Assembly: GCA_963809875.1 (NCBI GenBank)
Contig: CAWELC010000010.1
Location: 139,078-203,077, forward strand
Direction: 5' to 3'
DNA from: JAFGAS01 sp963809875
Lineage (GTDB): Bacteria; Desulfobacterota; Zymogenia; Zymogenales; Zymogenaceae
DNA: 64,000 nt
A program made the position numbers and the translations under genes. The notes under the pieces are model-generated. The model saw only the letters and a program-made list of their open reading frames with translations. It was not told the DNA's origin and ran no database searches. This document shows, in pieces, positions 17,644-26,206 of this stretch (positions are counted from its first letter, which is position 1; every line of letters begins with the position of its first letter).

Positions 17644-18741
17644 ATGAAGATAGGAGTTCCAAGAGAGATCAAGGCTGAGGAAAATCGGGTTGCGCTCACT
17701 CCCGCCGGTGTGTCGGCGCTCGTGGGACACGGCCACACCGTATTGGTAGAAAAAGGGGCCGGAGTAGGAAGCGGACTGCTGGACGAGGAATACGCCGCGA
17801 TGGGTGCTACCATACTCCCCACGAAAGAGGACGTCTGGAGAGGGGCGGAAATGATCATAAAGGTCAAGGAGCCGCTCGGTCCCGAATTCGCGCTCATCAA
17901 AGACCACATCCTCTTTACATACTTCCACCTGGCGGCCGACCTCGAGCTCACCAAGAAGCTGCTTGCCACCAACGTGAAGGCCGTCGCCTATGAGACGATC
18001 CAGCTTGCGGACGGATCGCTGCCGCTGCTTGCCCCGATGAGCGAGGTGGCCGGGAGACTCTCGATACAGATGGGTGCGCGTTGCCTGGAATCGATCGGAG
18101 GGGGGAAAGGGATCCTCCTCTCCGGGGTATCCGGCGTGCCGCCGGCAAAGGTCGTCATCCTTGGTGCCGGGATCGCCGGATCCAATGCCTGTTTCGTGGC
18201 GGTGGGGATGGGTGCGAGGGTGAGCATCCTCGATATCAATCCGGCAAAACTCAGGTACATCCACGACGTGATGGGAGGCCACGTGGTAACGGTCATGTCC
18301 AACCGGGCCAATGTCGAGGAAGAGGTTATATCAGCGGACCTCGTGGTCGGGACGATCCTCATTCCCGGAGCTAAAGCGACCAAGCTCGTGACCAGGGACA
18401 TGATCAAACGCATGAAGAAGGGGTCGGCCATGGTGGATATCTCGGTCGATCAGGGCGGATGCGCCGAGACCACGAAGCCCACCACGCATAAGAATCCCAC
18501 CTATATCGTGGATGACGTCGTCCATTATGCGGTGGCCAATATGCCGGGGGCGGTTCCGCGGACCTCCACGTTTGCGCTGACAAACTCCACGCTGTCATAT
18601 GCGCTGGACATTGCCGACAAAGGCCTCGACCGCGCCATCAGCGAAGACCGCGCGCTTAAAAAGGGAGTCAATATCCTCAATAAGAAACTGACGTACCGGG
18701 CCGTGGCGGAGGCGTTCAATATGGAGTACACCGAAATCTAG
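17644..18741 (+). CDS. ald: Alanine dehydrogenase
   Basis: A 365-residue NAD-dependent alanine dehydrogenase of normal length. The N-terminal KIGVPREIKAEENRVALTPAG, the catalytic Lys/His region (IIKVKEPLGPE, FTYFHLA), the Rossmann motif VVILGAGIAGSNA and the substrate loop SVDQGGCAETTKPTTH are all present. It converts alanine to pyruvate and ammonia with NADH formation. Downstream of pyruvate-type aminotransferases it would regenerate the amino acceptor and release ammonia. AGAGAGGG precedes the ATG. Confidence 0.95.
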   Translation: MKIGVPREIKAEENRVALTPAGVSALVGHGHTVLVEKGAGVGSGLLDEEYAAMGATILPTKEDVWRGAEMIIKVKEPLGPEFALIKDHILFTYFHLAADLELTKKLLATNVKAVAYETIQLADGSLPLLAPMSEVAGRLSIQMGARCLESIGGGKGILLSGVSGVPPAKVVILGAGIAGSNACFVAVGMGARVSILDINPAKLRYIHDVMGGHVVTVMSNRANVEEEVISADLVVGTILIPGAKATKLVTRDMIKRMKKGSAMVDISVDQGGCAETTKPTTHKNPTYIVDDVVHYAVANMPGAVPRTSTFALTNSTLSYALDIADKGLDRAISEDRALKKGVNILNKKLTYRAVAEAFNMEYTEI

Positions 18742-18748
18742 ATTTAGC

Positions 18749-18777
18749 TTGATAAATGGAGGTATATTTAGTATAAT
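18749..18777 (+). promoter_or_regulatory. Promoter of the MoxR-VWA-dehydratase-AOR operon
   Basis: TTGATA (18749-18754) and consensus TATAAT (18772-18777) with a 17-base spacer, immediately after the ald stop. It gives the following six genes their own transcript start about 28 bases before the MoxR ATG. Confidence 0.7.
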
Positions 18778-18811
18778 ATACTTTCATACCGTTCTTCAAT
18801 GGATTGGGAAA

Positions 18812-19753
18812 ATGCTCAACACTGCTGTGAAGATTAAGGAGATCCTGGATCGATACGTAGTCGGCCATAACGACATAAAGGAAGGCATCCTCCTTGCGCT
18901 GATCGCCCGGGAACACGTCTATATCGAGGGGGCCCCGGGAACGGCAAAGACAATGCTCGCCGAGCTCACGGCAAAGGCTGCCAACCTCAATTTCTACTTC
19001 TACCAGTTTCACCGGGATACGAGGCTGTCGGAGCTGATCGGAGAGTATATCATCTGCCGCGAGCCGCAGGCGGGTAACGGTGGAGGCGAGCTTATCAGCC
19101 AGAAGCTTGTCCCCGGCGGTATCCTGACCGCGCAGCTGGTCGTGCTCGATGACATCACGCGCGCCCCCGGTGAGGCGCTCAATATCATGTTGAGGCTCCT
19201 CAACGAGCGGGAATACAAGGGCGCAAAGCTCCCCCTGCTGACGGCCATCGCGACCAGTAACCCTACCCAGGACGACTACTATAACGAGCCCCTGGACCTC
19301 GCAAATCTCGACAGGTTCACGATTCAGCTCAGATCGTCCGGGCTCATAAACCGGGGAAGCTGGGACGAGGCTATGTCGGTGATGGATTACTATACCGAGC
19401 ATATCTTCGACAAGGATACGGTCGAAGGCTCTAAGGATACCCTTTTCGCCAAACCGACCGAGTTCCTGCTGGAAATCAAGGTCGGAGCGGCCGTTAAGAA
19501 GCAGTTGGTGGGTCTTCTTGAGCACTTGGTGACGAATTTCCATCTGAATGAGACAAACTCACTCCTGACCGACAGGACGTTCCTTGTCAAGGCGATCAAC
19601 ATCCTCAAGGCTAAGGCGATCCTCGAGGGACGCACCGAAGTCATTCCACGGGACCTCTCCGTCCTGAAATACCTTATGACCTTCCGCGTTCCGCCGGAAG
19701 TCGCGCAGCGTCTTGACGAGATCCTCGTCGATCTCGTCGAAAAAAAAAACTGA
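18812..19753 (+). CDS. MoxR-family AAA+ ATPase
   Basis: A 313-residue AAA+ protein of the MoxR type. The Walker A motif is GAPGTAKT (residues 40-47), Walker B is LVVLDDI followed by the MoxR-typical TRAPGEALN and LLNEREYKG, and sensor 1 is ATSNPTQDDYY. The open frame extends upstream into the promoter, so I use the ATG at 18812. MoxR ATPases work with VWA proteins as chaperones for metal-centre or complex maturation; the next gene is such a VWA protein. The gene ends in a run of ten A (19740-19749) just before the stop. Confidence 0.9.
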   Translation: MLNTAVKIKEILDRYVVGHNDIKEGILLALIAREHVYIEGAPGTAKTMLAELTAKAANLNFYFYQFHRDTRLSELIGEYIICREPQAGNGGGELISQKLVPGGILTAQLVVLDDITRAPGEALNIMLRLLNEREYKGAKLPLLTAIATSNPTQDDYYNEPLDLANLDRFTIQLRSSGLINRGSWDEAMSVMDYYTEHIFDKDTVEGSKDTLFAKPTEFLLEIKVGAAVKKQLVGLLEHLVTNFHLNETNSLLTDRTFLVKAINILKAKAILEGRTEVIPRDLSVLKYLMTFRVPPEVAQRLDEILVDLVEKKN

Positions 19754-20694
19754 ATCAGCCCGAGTTTCAGGAGCGTGAAGAAGAAGCCCAGCCTCAGGAG
19801 ATAAACGAGGGCCAGGCGGAGCCCACGGAACTCTCCGATAAAGACTTCGACCAGTTTCCCGACAAGTCTTTCGTCGTCAAGGATCTCCTCCCGACCAGAG
19901 AGAAGCTCGGCGAGGAGGTGGTGGATCGGGGAGAGGAAGAAGTCAACAAAGAATCCCTCACCGACGTCTATCCAATCCTTAAGGTCATTGAAGGTAATAT
20001 CGTCCAGAAAACCGAAGACCTGATGAAGGACTACGGGGGGTCCCCCAGGAGCTGGTCGCGCCTTGAGGACTTTTCGCTTTTTGACGACGTTGACCCGGTC
20101 GATTCGGCCGTCTGGTTGGCGCACCTCAATCCGAAAATGCCGATTGCCATGCTGAGAAAGCGCAAACTCAAAGGGGGGGCGCTGGCGATCATCAGGGACA
20201 TCAGCTCCTCGATGACCGGAAGCCGGGCTCAGTGGTCGTCGATGCTCATCCTGGGCCTGGTCAGAATAGCGCGCAAGAGGCGCATGCGGATCGGGTATCT
20301 CGAATTCAACCACCAATCAACGAAATTCCTGAGGAAAAAGATATTTTTTAACCGATCCTATGCGATGATCGGAGACATGGCCTCTCGATGCCGGTGCAGC
20401 GGCTTTACCAACTACCAGCTTCCCCTTCTGGACGCGATCAAAGAGTTCAGGAACGTCTACGACAGAATCAAGCACGTGGTCTTTATAACGGACGGGAGGC
20501 CCACCGAGGGAGACCGGGATATCTCCCGGGAGATAAAGCTGGCCCAAACCGACGGGATCGCGGTCCATTCGATATACATCGGCAAGAAAGACTCGCCCGA
20601 GATACTGAGGATCCTGTCAAAAAAGACGGGTGGGAGCCATTTCCAGGTTGGCCCCGATGACGTCGGCAACTTGAAGCTGAAAACACTATGTTGA
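19750..20694 (+). CDS. VWA-domain (CoxE-like) partner of MoxR
   Basis: The C-terminal two thirds form a von Willebrand A domain with the metal-ion (MIDAS) motif DISSSM (Asp about residue 150) and ITDGRPTEG. The region 19750-19915 reads as a coherent acidic coding sequence (NQPEFQEREEEAQPQ and onward) but has no ATG, GTG or TTG start. Options are a CTG at 19750 overlapping the MoxR stop, a GTG at 19915 or 19918 placed too close to a GAGGAG, or slippage on the A10 tract producing a MoxR-VWA fusion. A one-base sequence error is also possible. It should act with MoxR on the neighbouring enzymes. Confidence 0.75.
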   Translation: MNQPEFQEREEEAQPQEINEGQAEPTELSDKDFDQFPDKSFVVKDLLPTREKLGEEVVDRGEEEVNKESLTDVYPILKVIEGNIVQKTEDLMKDYGGSPRSWSRLEDFSLFDDVDPVDSAVWLAHLNPKMPIAMLRKRKLKGGALAIIRDISSSMTGSRAQWSSMLILGLVRIARKRRMRIGYLEFNHQSTKFLRKKIFFNRSYAMIGDMASRCRCSGFTNYQLPLLDAIKEFRNVYDRIKHVVFITDGRPTEGDRDISREIKLAQTDGIAVHSIYIGKKDSPEILRILSKKTGGSHFQVGPDDVGNLKLKTLC

Positions 20695-20733
20695 TCCCGT
20701 GAATAGTATGCATGCCTAATAAAGAGGTACCGG

Positions 20734-21876
20734 ATGACACGAGATGAGATACTGAAGACCATGAGGAATACGGTGGACGATCCAATCGCTGCCGTAAAGA
20801 GATATAGTAAACAGTATAAACGACCGGTTTTCGGCTATTTCTGCACGTACACCCCTGAAGAGATGATCCATGCCGCGGGGGGAATTCCCTTTCGGATCAT
20901 CGGCCAGAAGAAAGGGGTCGTTTGTTCCGACGCCCATCTGCAGAGCTACTCCTGCTCGCTTGTTCGGACCGCCCTTGACATGGCCCTGACCAAGCAGCTG
21001 GACTTTCTGGAAGGGGCGGTCTTTCCCCATACATGCGATTCCATTCAGCGGCTTTCGGACATCTGGAGAATAAACACGGACTACTCGTTCCACGCCGATA
21101 TTGTGCTGCCTGTCAAACTCCAGACGGAGAGCGCGCGGACATACCTGATCGAAGAGCTGACCGACTTTGTTAAAAAGCTCGAGAATTATACGAAGCACCA
21201 GCTCACCGCCGGGGCCCTCAGGGAGTCAATCACGCTCTATAACGTCATGAGGACGAACCTTACACGGCTCTACGAGGCTAAGAAGGGAGACCCCGGTGTC
21301 CTGCCTTCGAATGCCGTCAACGACTGCGTGCAGGCCGCGATGTTCATGCCGGTGGAGGAGCACAACCTCCTCATGGGCGAGTTGTTGTCCGGGCTGGGGA
21401 CCGCCAAGAGCACGGGACGTCCCGTTCGGATTTTCGTCGTCGGTAATCTCTGTGTCTTTGATGAGATCTATAGCTACATCGAGGCAGGGGGCGGCACTGT
21501 CGTCGGCGACGATATGTGTACCGGTTCGCGCTACTTTGCCGTCAACGCCGACGAGAAAAGCCCGAACCCTATCGAGGCACTTGCCGATCGAATCATAAAA
21601 AGACCGATATGCGCGGCCAAGCATAATCCCCTGTTCGACAGGGGGGTCTACCTGAAGGGGATGATACAGGATAGCGGGGCCGAAGGGGTCATCTTCCTGC
21701 TGGTCAAATTCTGCGATCCCCACTCATTTGACTATCCCTACTTGAAAGAATCGGTAGACGAGCTGAAAGTGCCGCATATGCTCCTTGAGACGGAGATGGA
21801 CAACCCGTCGCTTGGTCAGATAAAGACACGTATCGAAGCGTTCATGGAAATGATAGGAGACGGCCGTGGCAGATGA
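20734..21876 (+). CDS. 2-hydroxyacyl-CoA dehydratase/benzoyl-CoA reductase family subunit (HgdB/BcrC-like)
   Basis: A 380-residue protein of the dehydratase D-component family (HgdA/HgdB, BcrB/BcrC). Typical stretches are GYFCTYTPEEMIHAAGGIPF near the N-terminus, FPHTCDSIQRL, GDDMCTGSRYF and LVKFCDPHSFDYPYLK, containing the conserved cysteines that hold an iron-sulfur cluster. The enzymes of this family dehydrate 2-hydroxyacyl-CoA, reduce benzoyl-CoA, or are double-cubane proteins of unknown substrate. The gene overlaps the next one by 11 bases. The usual ASKHA-type activator ATPase is not found in the window. Confidence 0.85.
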   Translation: MTRDEILKTMRNTVDDPIAAVKRYSKQYKRPVFGYFCTYTPEEMIHAAGGIPFRIIGQKKGVVCSDAHLQSYSCSLVRTALDMALTKQLDFLEGAVFPHTCDSIQRLSDIWRINTDYSFHADIVLPVKLQTESARTYLIEELTDFVKKLENYTKHQLTAGALRESITLYNVMRTNLTRLYEAKKGDPGVLPSNAVNDCVQAAMFMPVEEHNLLMGELLSGLGTAKSTGRPVRIFVVGNLCVFDEIYSYIEAGGGTVVGDDMCTGSRYFAVNADEKSPNPIEALADRIIKRPICAAKHNPLFDRGVYLKGMIQDSGAEGVIFLLVKFCDPHSFDYPYLKESVDELKVPHMLLETEMDNPSLGQIKTRIEAFMEMIGDGRGR

Positions 21877-23104
21877 AAAGATAAAAGATCCGGAAAAAGA
21901 AAAAAAGAAATTCAAATCGGCGAGGGCGATGCGGGAACTGATGACCGGCTACTACACCGAGTCGAAGATCGCCGAGGCAAGCGGGAACAAGAAGATTGCG
22001 TGGATCACATCGGGCGGGCCGGTGGAGCCCCTGCACGCCATGGACATCATCCCGATTTATCCTGAAAACCACGGGGCGATGCTGGGTGCGTCCAAGATGA
22101 GCGTCGAGATGTGCGGTATATCCGAGGACATGGGCTACTCTCGCGACCTTTGCTCCTACTTTCGCGGAGATATCGGCAGCGCGGTCACCAAAAAGAGCCC
22201 GATACCCGGTGGACTCCCCAAACCGGACTTCGTGATCGCGTGCAACAACATCTGCGGCACCGTCACGAAGTGGTACGAGGTACTGGCGCGATTCTTCAAC
22301 GTTCCCATGTTCCTCATAGATACCCCCTTCATCCACCAGCATAAGACCGACTCCGGCCACCGATACGTGATGAGCCAGATGAACGAATATATCCGGTTCC
22401 TGGAAGAACAGTGCGGCAGGAAAATGGACATGGATCGTCTCAAGGAAGTGGGGCGCTACTCAGTTGAGGGGGTAGGTCTCTGGAACGAGGTCCTTTCGAC
22501 GTGCGAAAACCGGCCGGCGCCCATGAGCTGTTTTGACGCGTTCTTCTTCATCGCGCCGATTGTCACGCTGAGGGGGACCGCGACCTGCAACGACTTCTAC
22601 GTGGGGCTCCTTTCCGAGCTCAAGCAGCGGATAGCCGATGGGATAGCGGCCGTAGACAACGAGAAATATCGTCTTCTCTGGGACAATATTCCGGTCTGGT
22701 TCGCGCTGCGGCCCCTCTCGGAGCTCTTCGCCGTTAATCAGGCGTGTCTCGTGGCCGACACGTATACCAACGCCTGGGCGCGCGCCTGTCTGGATCCCGA
22801 TAATCTTATCGAAACGATGTCCAGGTCATATACCGAGGTATACCTCAATATTGATATCGAGCTGATGATCACGGAGATAAAGCAGCTTATCAAGCGATAT
22901 TCGGCCGACGGTTTCGTCATGCATTCGAACCGATCGTGCAAACCCTATTCGTTGGGCCAACTGGATATAGCGCGTGCCATCCAGAAGGATCTTGATATCC
23001 CGACGATTATTATCGAGGCCGACATGACCGATGAAAGGTCCTTTTCCGAGGCCCAGACACGGACCAGGATCGAGGCGTTCATCGAGAGCCTCAAAGGAAA
23101 ATGA
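21866..23104 (+). CDS. 2-hydroxyacyl-CoA dehydratase/benzoyl-CoA reductase family subunit (HgdA/BcrB-like)
   Basis: A 412-residue second subunit of the same family, with a charged N-terminus rich in Lys and Glu. Family features are WITSGGPVEPLHAMDIIPIYPENHGA, cysteines in CGISEDMGYSRDLCSYFRG, IACNNICGTVTKWYE, and the SNRSCKPYSLGQ motif near the C-terminus. It overlaps the preceding subunit gene, as is usual for an obligate heterodimer. The substrate is not evident; a link to the aldehyde oxidoreductase encoded two genes downstream is likely from the operon structure. Confidence 0.85.
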   Translation: MADEKIKDPEKEKKKFKSARAMRELMTGYYTESKIAEASGNKKIAWITSGGPVEPLHAMDIIPIYPENHGAMLGASKMSVEMCGISEDMGYSRDLCSYFRGDIGSAVTKKSPIPGGLPKPDFVIACNNICGTVTKWYEVLARFFNVPMFLIDTPFIHQHKTDSGHRYVMSQMNEYIRFLEEQCGRKMDMDRLKEVGRYSVEGVGLWNEVLSTCENRPAPMSCFDAFFFIAPIVTLRGTATCNDFYVGLLSELKQRIADGIAAVDNEKYRLLWDNIPVWFALRPLSELFAVNQACLVADTYTNAWARACLDPDNLIETMSRSYTEVYLNIDIELMITEIKQLIKRYSADGFVMHSNRSCKPYSLGQLDIARAIQKDLDIPTIIIEADMTDERSFSEAQTRTRIEAFIESLKGK

Positions 23105-23152
23105 CAAGGATCGCACCTGACATGAAGATGAACCAAACGCAAAGGGGTAATA

Positions 23153-23413
23153 ATGTCAACGGTCGCTGACACCTCAAATCCGAGAGTTGAGGTGATGCTT
23201 TTCGGGTCCTTCAGGCGTTACCTGAAAGGGAGAAAGACCCTGACGTTTCGTGCGGCCGATATTCGTGAAGTCCTCCACGGGCTGCCGATCGATCGGGGAG
23301 AAGTGGGGTTGGTGCTCATCAACAAGCGGCCCGTCGACTCCCTGCTCATCAAGCCGTGTCCGCTCAAGGAGGGCGACATGGTCGAGATATACCCCGTTGT
23401 TTCCGGAGGGTAA
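23153..23413 (+). CDS. MoaD/ThiS-type sulfur-carrier protein
   Basis: An 86-residue beta-grasp protein ending in Gly-Gly (IYPVVSGG). AAAGGGG lies upstream. Its stop codon touches the GTG start of the AOR gene, an arrangement common for tungsten or molybdenum AOR loci, where the carrier is thought to supply sulfur for the dithiolene of the pterin cofactor. Confidence 0.8.
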   Translation: MSTVADTSNPRVEVMLFGSFRRYLKGRKTLTFRAADIREVLHGLPIDRGEVGLVLINKRPVDSLLIKPCPLKEGDMVEIYPVVSGG

Positions 23414-25345
23414 GTGACGTACGGATATTGGAACAGGCTTCTCAGGATAAATCTTACCGATCGGACCCATCAAACCCAAACAATTGACGACAACTTCATG
23501 AGGAAGTACCTCGGGGGGAGGGGTCTTGCCCTTGCTTTCATCCTCCGAGAGACAGCTCCCGGTTGTGATCCTTTCTCTCCCGAAAACCCGATAATCTTTG
23601 CTACGGGGGCCCTTACGGGCGCGGCCGGGCCGGCCATCCCCCGCTTCACCGCGGTATCAAAGTCACCTCTTACGGGGGGGCTCGGGGCGTCGGAAGCGGG
23701 TGGTTTTTGGGGACCCGAGCTGAAATTTGCCGGGTATGACGCTCTGATCGTAGAGGGGCGTGCCGAAAATCCGGTCTATATTTCGATCCGGGACGACGCG
23801 GTCGATATATGTGACGCGTCGAAGGTCTGGGGACTGGAGACTCTGGAAGCGCAGGATACAATCAGGGAGGAGCTGGGAGACGGAAAGGCCCGGGTGCTTA
23901 TCATCGGACCTGCCGGTGAGCGGCTGGTGCGGTTTGCCAATATAGGAAACGAGCTCGGTCACTACAACGGGAGAAACGGTCTCGGGGCCGTCATGGGGAG
24001 CAAGAATCTGAAAGCCGTGGCCGTGCGGGGAACCAGGAGACTGCCCATCGCCGACGAAGAGACCTTCAGGGAGATAACCAGGGAATTCGCCCGGACGTTC
24101 AAGGAAAACAAGCAGGGGTGGACACTCTATGAGTACGGGACAACCGCGACAGTCGATTCCCTCGTGGGGTTCGGGGCTTTGCCCACCAACAACTGGGAAA
24201 CGGGAGTAACCGACGAAAGCCCGCGCCTCTTCTGCGATCGATATAACGAACAAATCTTGACGGGTCGAAAGGGGTGCTTCGCCTGCGCCGTCAGATGCAA
24301 GCGGGTCGTATCGACAAAGGAGGGGGGACCCCGGGTCGATTCCCGGTACGGGGGACCCGAATATGAGACGATTGCCGCCCTCGGGTCCAACTGCGGGATC
24401 TACGATCTTAACGTGATCGCCAAGGGCAACGAGCTGGCTAATCGCCACGGTATGGACACGATCTCGCTGGGAATGACGATCTCGTTTGCCATGAAGTGCT
24501 ACCAGGAGGGTTTGCTGACACGTGACGATACCGGAGGCATTGATCTGTCTTTCGGGAGCAGCGATGCGTTCCTGTCTGTCGTCGAGCTTATCGCCAGGCG
24601 TGAGGGGATCGGGGATATCCTGGCGGAGGGATCCTTCAGAGCGGCAGAGAGGATCGGCAGGGGGTCGGAGAAGTACCTCGTTACGGTCAAGAAGCAAGAG
24701 GTTCCGATGCACGATCCTCGTATAAAAACGGGGGTCGGTATCGGTTACGCGGCCTCCGATATAGGCGCCGATCATATGGTGTCTGCACACGATCCTTTCT
24801 TCTCGGACAGCGGGTCTGCCACTTTCCTCGGAGTTAAGATGCTCGGGATCGAGGAAGCGGCGGATATATTCGAGATGTCGCGCGCCAAGGCGCACAATTT
24901 CGCCGCGGCCGCCAAGTACTGGAGAATGCAGGATTGCCTGGGCTGTTGTCACTTCGGTTTTGCCCCCCGGGGCCCGATGCCGATCGCCAGGCTTATCGAT
25001 ATGATAAACGCGGTAACCGGCTGGGGCGCCGACATTTCCGAGCTCATGACGGCCGGCGAGCGAGCCATGACGATGTCGCGCATCTATAACCACCGGGAAG
25101 GTTTTTCTCAAAGTGACGACCGCCTGCCCGAAAAATATACGGATGACATGGTCGACGGCCCCTATAAGGACAAACTCGGTATGGATAAGGCAAGCTTCTA
25201 TCGAATGCTTGCGGACTACTACGAAGAACTGGGATGGGATCGAGATACCGGCTTCCCAACGGCAGAAACGATTCGTGAGCTTGGACTTGACGAGGCGGCG
25301 ACGCATCTAAGAGGAAGCCTCGTTTCTCGTTCCGGATCAACGTAA
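23414..25345 (+). CDS. Aldehyde:ferredoxin oxidoreductase (tungsten/molybdenum pterin enzyme)
   Basis: A 643-residue AOR-family protein. The N-terminal AOR_N domain has YLGGRGLALAFIL and SKSPLTGGLGASEAGG. The [4Fe-4S] ligands Cys288, Cys291 and Cys295 (GCFACAVRC) and a later cysteine group beginning at Cys508 (CLGCC) are present; the pterin-binding GAVMGSKNLKAVAVRG is clear. It starts with GTG right after the sulfur-carrier gene. It oxidises aldehydes to acids, reducing ferredoxin, or runs in reverse. In this operon it may handle an aldehyde or acid connected with the dehydratase-like pair. Confidence 0.93.
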   Translation: MTYGYWNRLLRINLTDRTHQTQTIDDNFMRKYLGGRGLALAFILRETAPGCDPFSPENPIIFATGALTGAAGPAIPRFTAVSKSPLTGGLGASEAGGFWGPELKFAGYDALIVEGRAENPVYISIRDDAVDICDASKVWGLETLEAQDTIREELGDGKARVLIIGPAGERLVRFANIGNELGHYNGRNGLGAVMGSKNLKAVAVRGTRRLPIADEETFREITREFARTFKENKQGWTLYEYGTTATVDSLVGFGALPTNNWETGVTDESPRLFCDRYNEQILTGRKGCFACAVRCKRVVSTKEGGPRVDSRYGGPEYETIAALGSNCGIYDLNVIAKGNELANRHGMDTISLGMTISFAMKCYQEGLLTRDDTGGIDLSFGSSDAFLSVVELIARREGIGDILAEGSFRAAERIGRGSEKYLVTVKKQEVPMHDPRIKTGVGIGYAASDIGADHMVSAHDPFFSDSGSATFLGVKMLGIEEAADIFEMSRAKAHNFAAAAKYWRMQDCLGCCHFGFAPRGPMPIARLIDMINAVTGWGADISELMTAGERAMTMSRIYNHREGFSQSDDRLPEKYTDDMVDGPYKDKLGMDKASFYRMLADYYEELGWDRDTGFPTAETIRELGLDEAATHLRGSLVSRSGST

Positions 25346-25399
25346 GATCGGCGATAGGTTTGCGTGTTCCGCATCTCTTACCGATGCTGGGGATGACCT

Positions 25400-26131
25400 A
25401 TGCGCACGGCTATAGTCTCAGATATCCATGCAAATCTCGTTGGTCTCAGAGCTTTGCTGGATAGTGTCGATAAGCTGGACGTGGAACGGATCCTCTGTCT
25501 GGGGGATATCGTCGGTTATAACCCGTGGCCGAACGAATGTATCCGGATAATCAGGGAGCGATCGATTCCGTGTGTAATGGGCAATCATGATCGCGTGGCG
25601 GCCGGATTGGAGGAGCCCGATTATTTCAACGCCATGGCGCGGGAGGCGATCCTCTGGACGCGCCGCAACCTCACCGATGAGCATCGCGACTATCTTTCAA
25701 AACTCCCCGCTCGGCTAACCCTGGACGATACGACCATCCTGGTTCACGGATCTCCCCGCGATCCTGACGAATACGTCCTCATGACCCGCACCGCCCACGA
25801 AAATATGACATATATGCGGGAACAATTCGATGCCTCGATCTGTTTTTTCGGGCATACCCATGTATCGGGAATCTTCGACCAGTCCGATGACGAAAAGCCG
25901 AGCGGTGACACGAAGGTCTTCCTCAGAAGAGATGATCCCTATCTCATCAATCCCGGCAGCGTCGGCCAGCCCCGGGACGGTGACCCGCGGTCGTCTTTTT
26001 TGATCTATGATACCGATGAAGGGGCGGTCGGATTCCACCATGTGTCCTACGATATCGATGCAGTCAACGAGGCGATTGTCCGAGCCGGGCTTCCGCCCTA
26101 TCTCGGGAGGCGACTTTTTTGGGGGAGGTAA
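25400..26131 (+). CDS. Calcineurin-like metallophosphoesterase (YfcE/ApaH-like)
   Basis: A 243-residue phosphoesterase. The metal-binding motifs are in order: VSDIHAN, CLGDIVGYN, MGNHD, VHGSP, FGHTHV. It has the size of small cytosolic phosphodiesterases acting on nucleotides or small phosphoesters; the substrate is unknown. It follows AOR after 54 bases and may be transcribed with it. Confidence 0.88.
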   Translation: MRTAIVSDIHANLVGLRALLDSVDKLDVERILCLGDIVGYNPWPNECIRIIRERSIPCVMGNHDRVAAGLEEPDYFNAMAREAILWTRRNLTDEHRDYLSKLPARLTLDDTTILVHGSPRDPDEYVLMTRTAHENMTYMREQFDASICFFGHTHVSGIFDQSDDEKPSGDTKVFLRRDDPYLINPGSVGQPRDGDPRSSFLIYDTDEGAVGFHHVSYDIDAVNEAIVRAGLPPYLGRRLFWGR

Positions 26132-26206
26132 AGAAATACCTTGAAATGTAAGGGTTTTAGTGTTAAAAATAAGGACTTGGATTCCTTTATTCGATAAGGA
26201 GGAGAT

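Noticed and set aside
23663..25306. A 547-codon open frame antisense to the AOR gene
   Set aside because: Antisense shadow of a gene with intact motifs; no ribosome site or recognisable domain.
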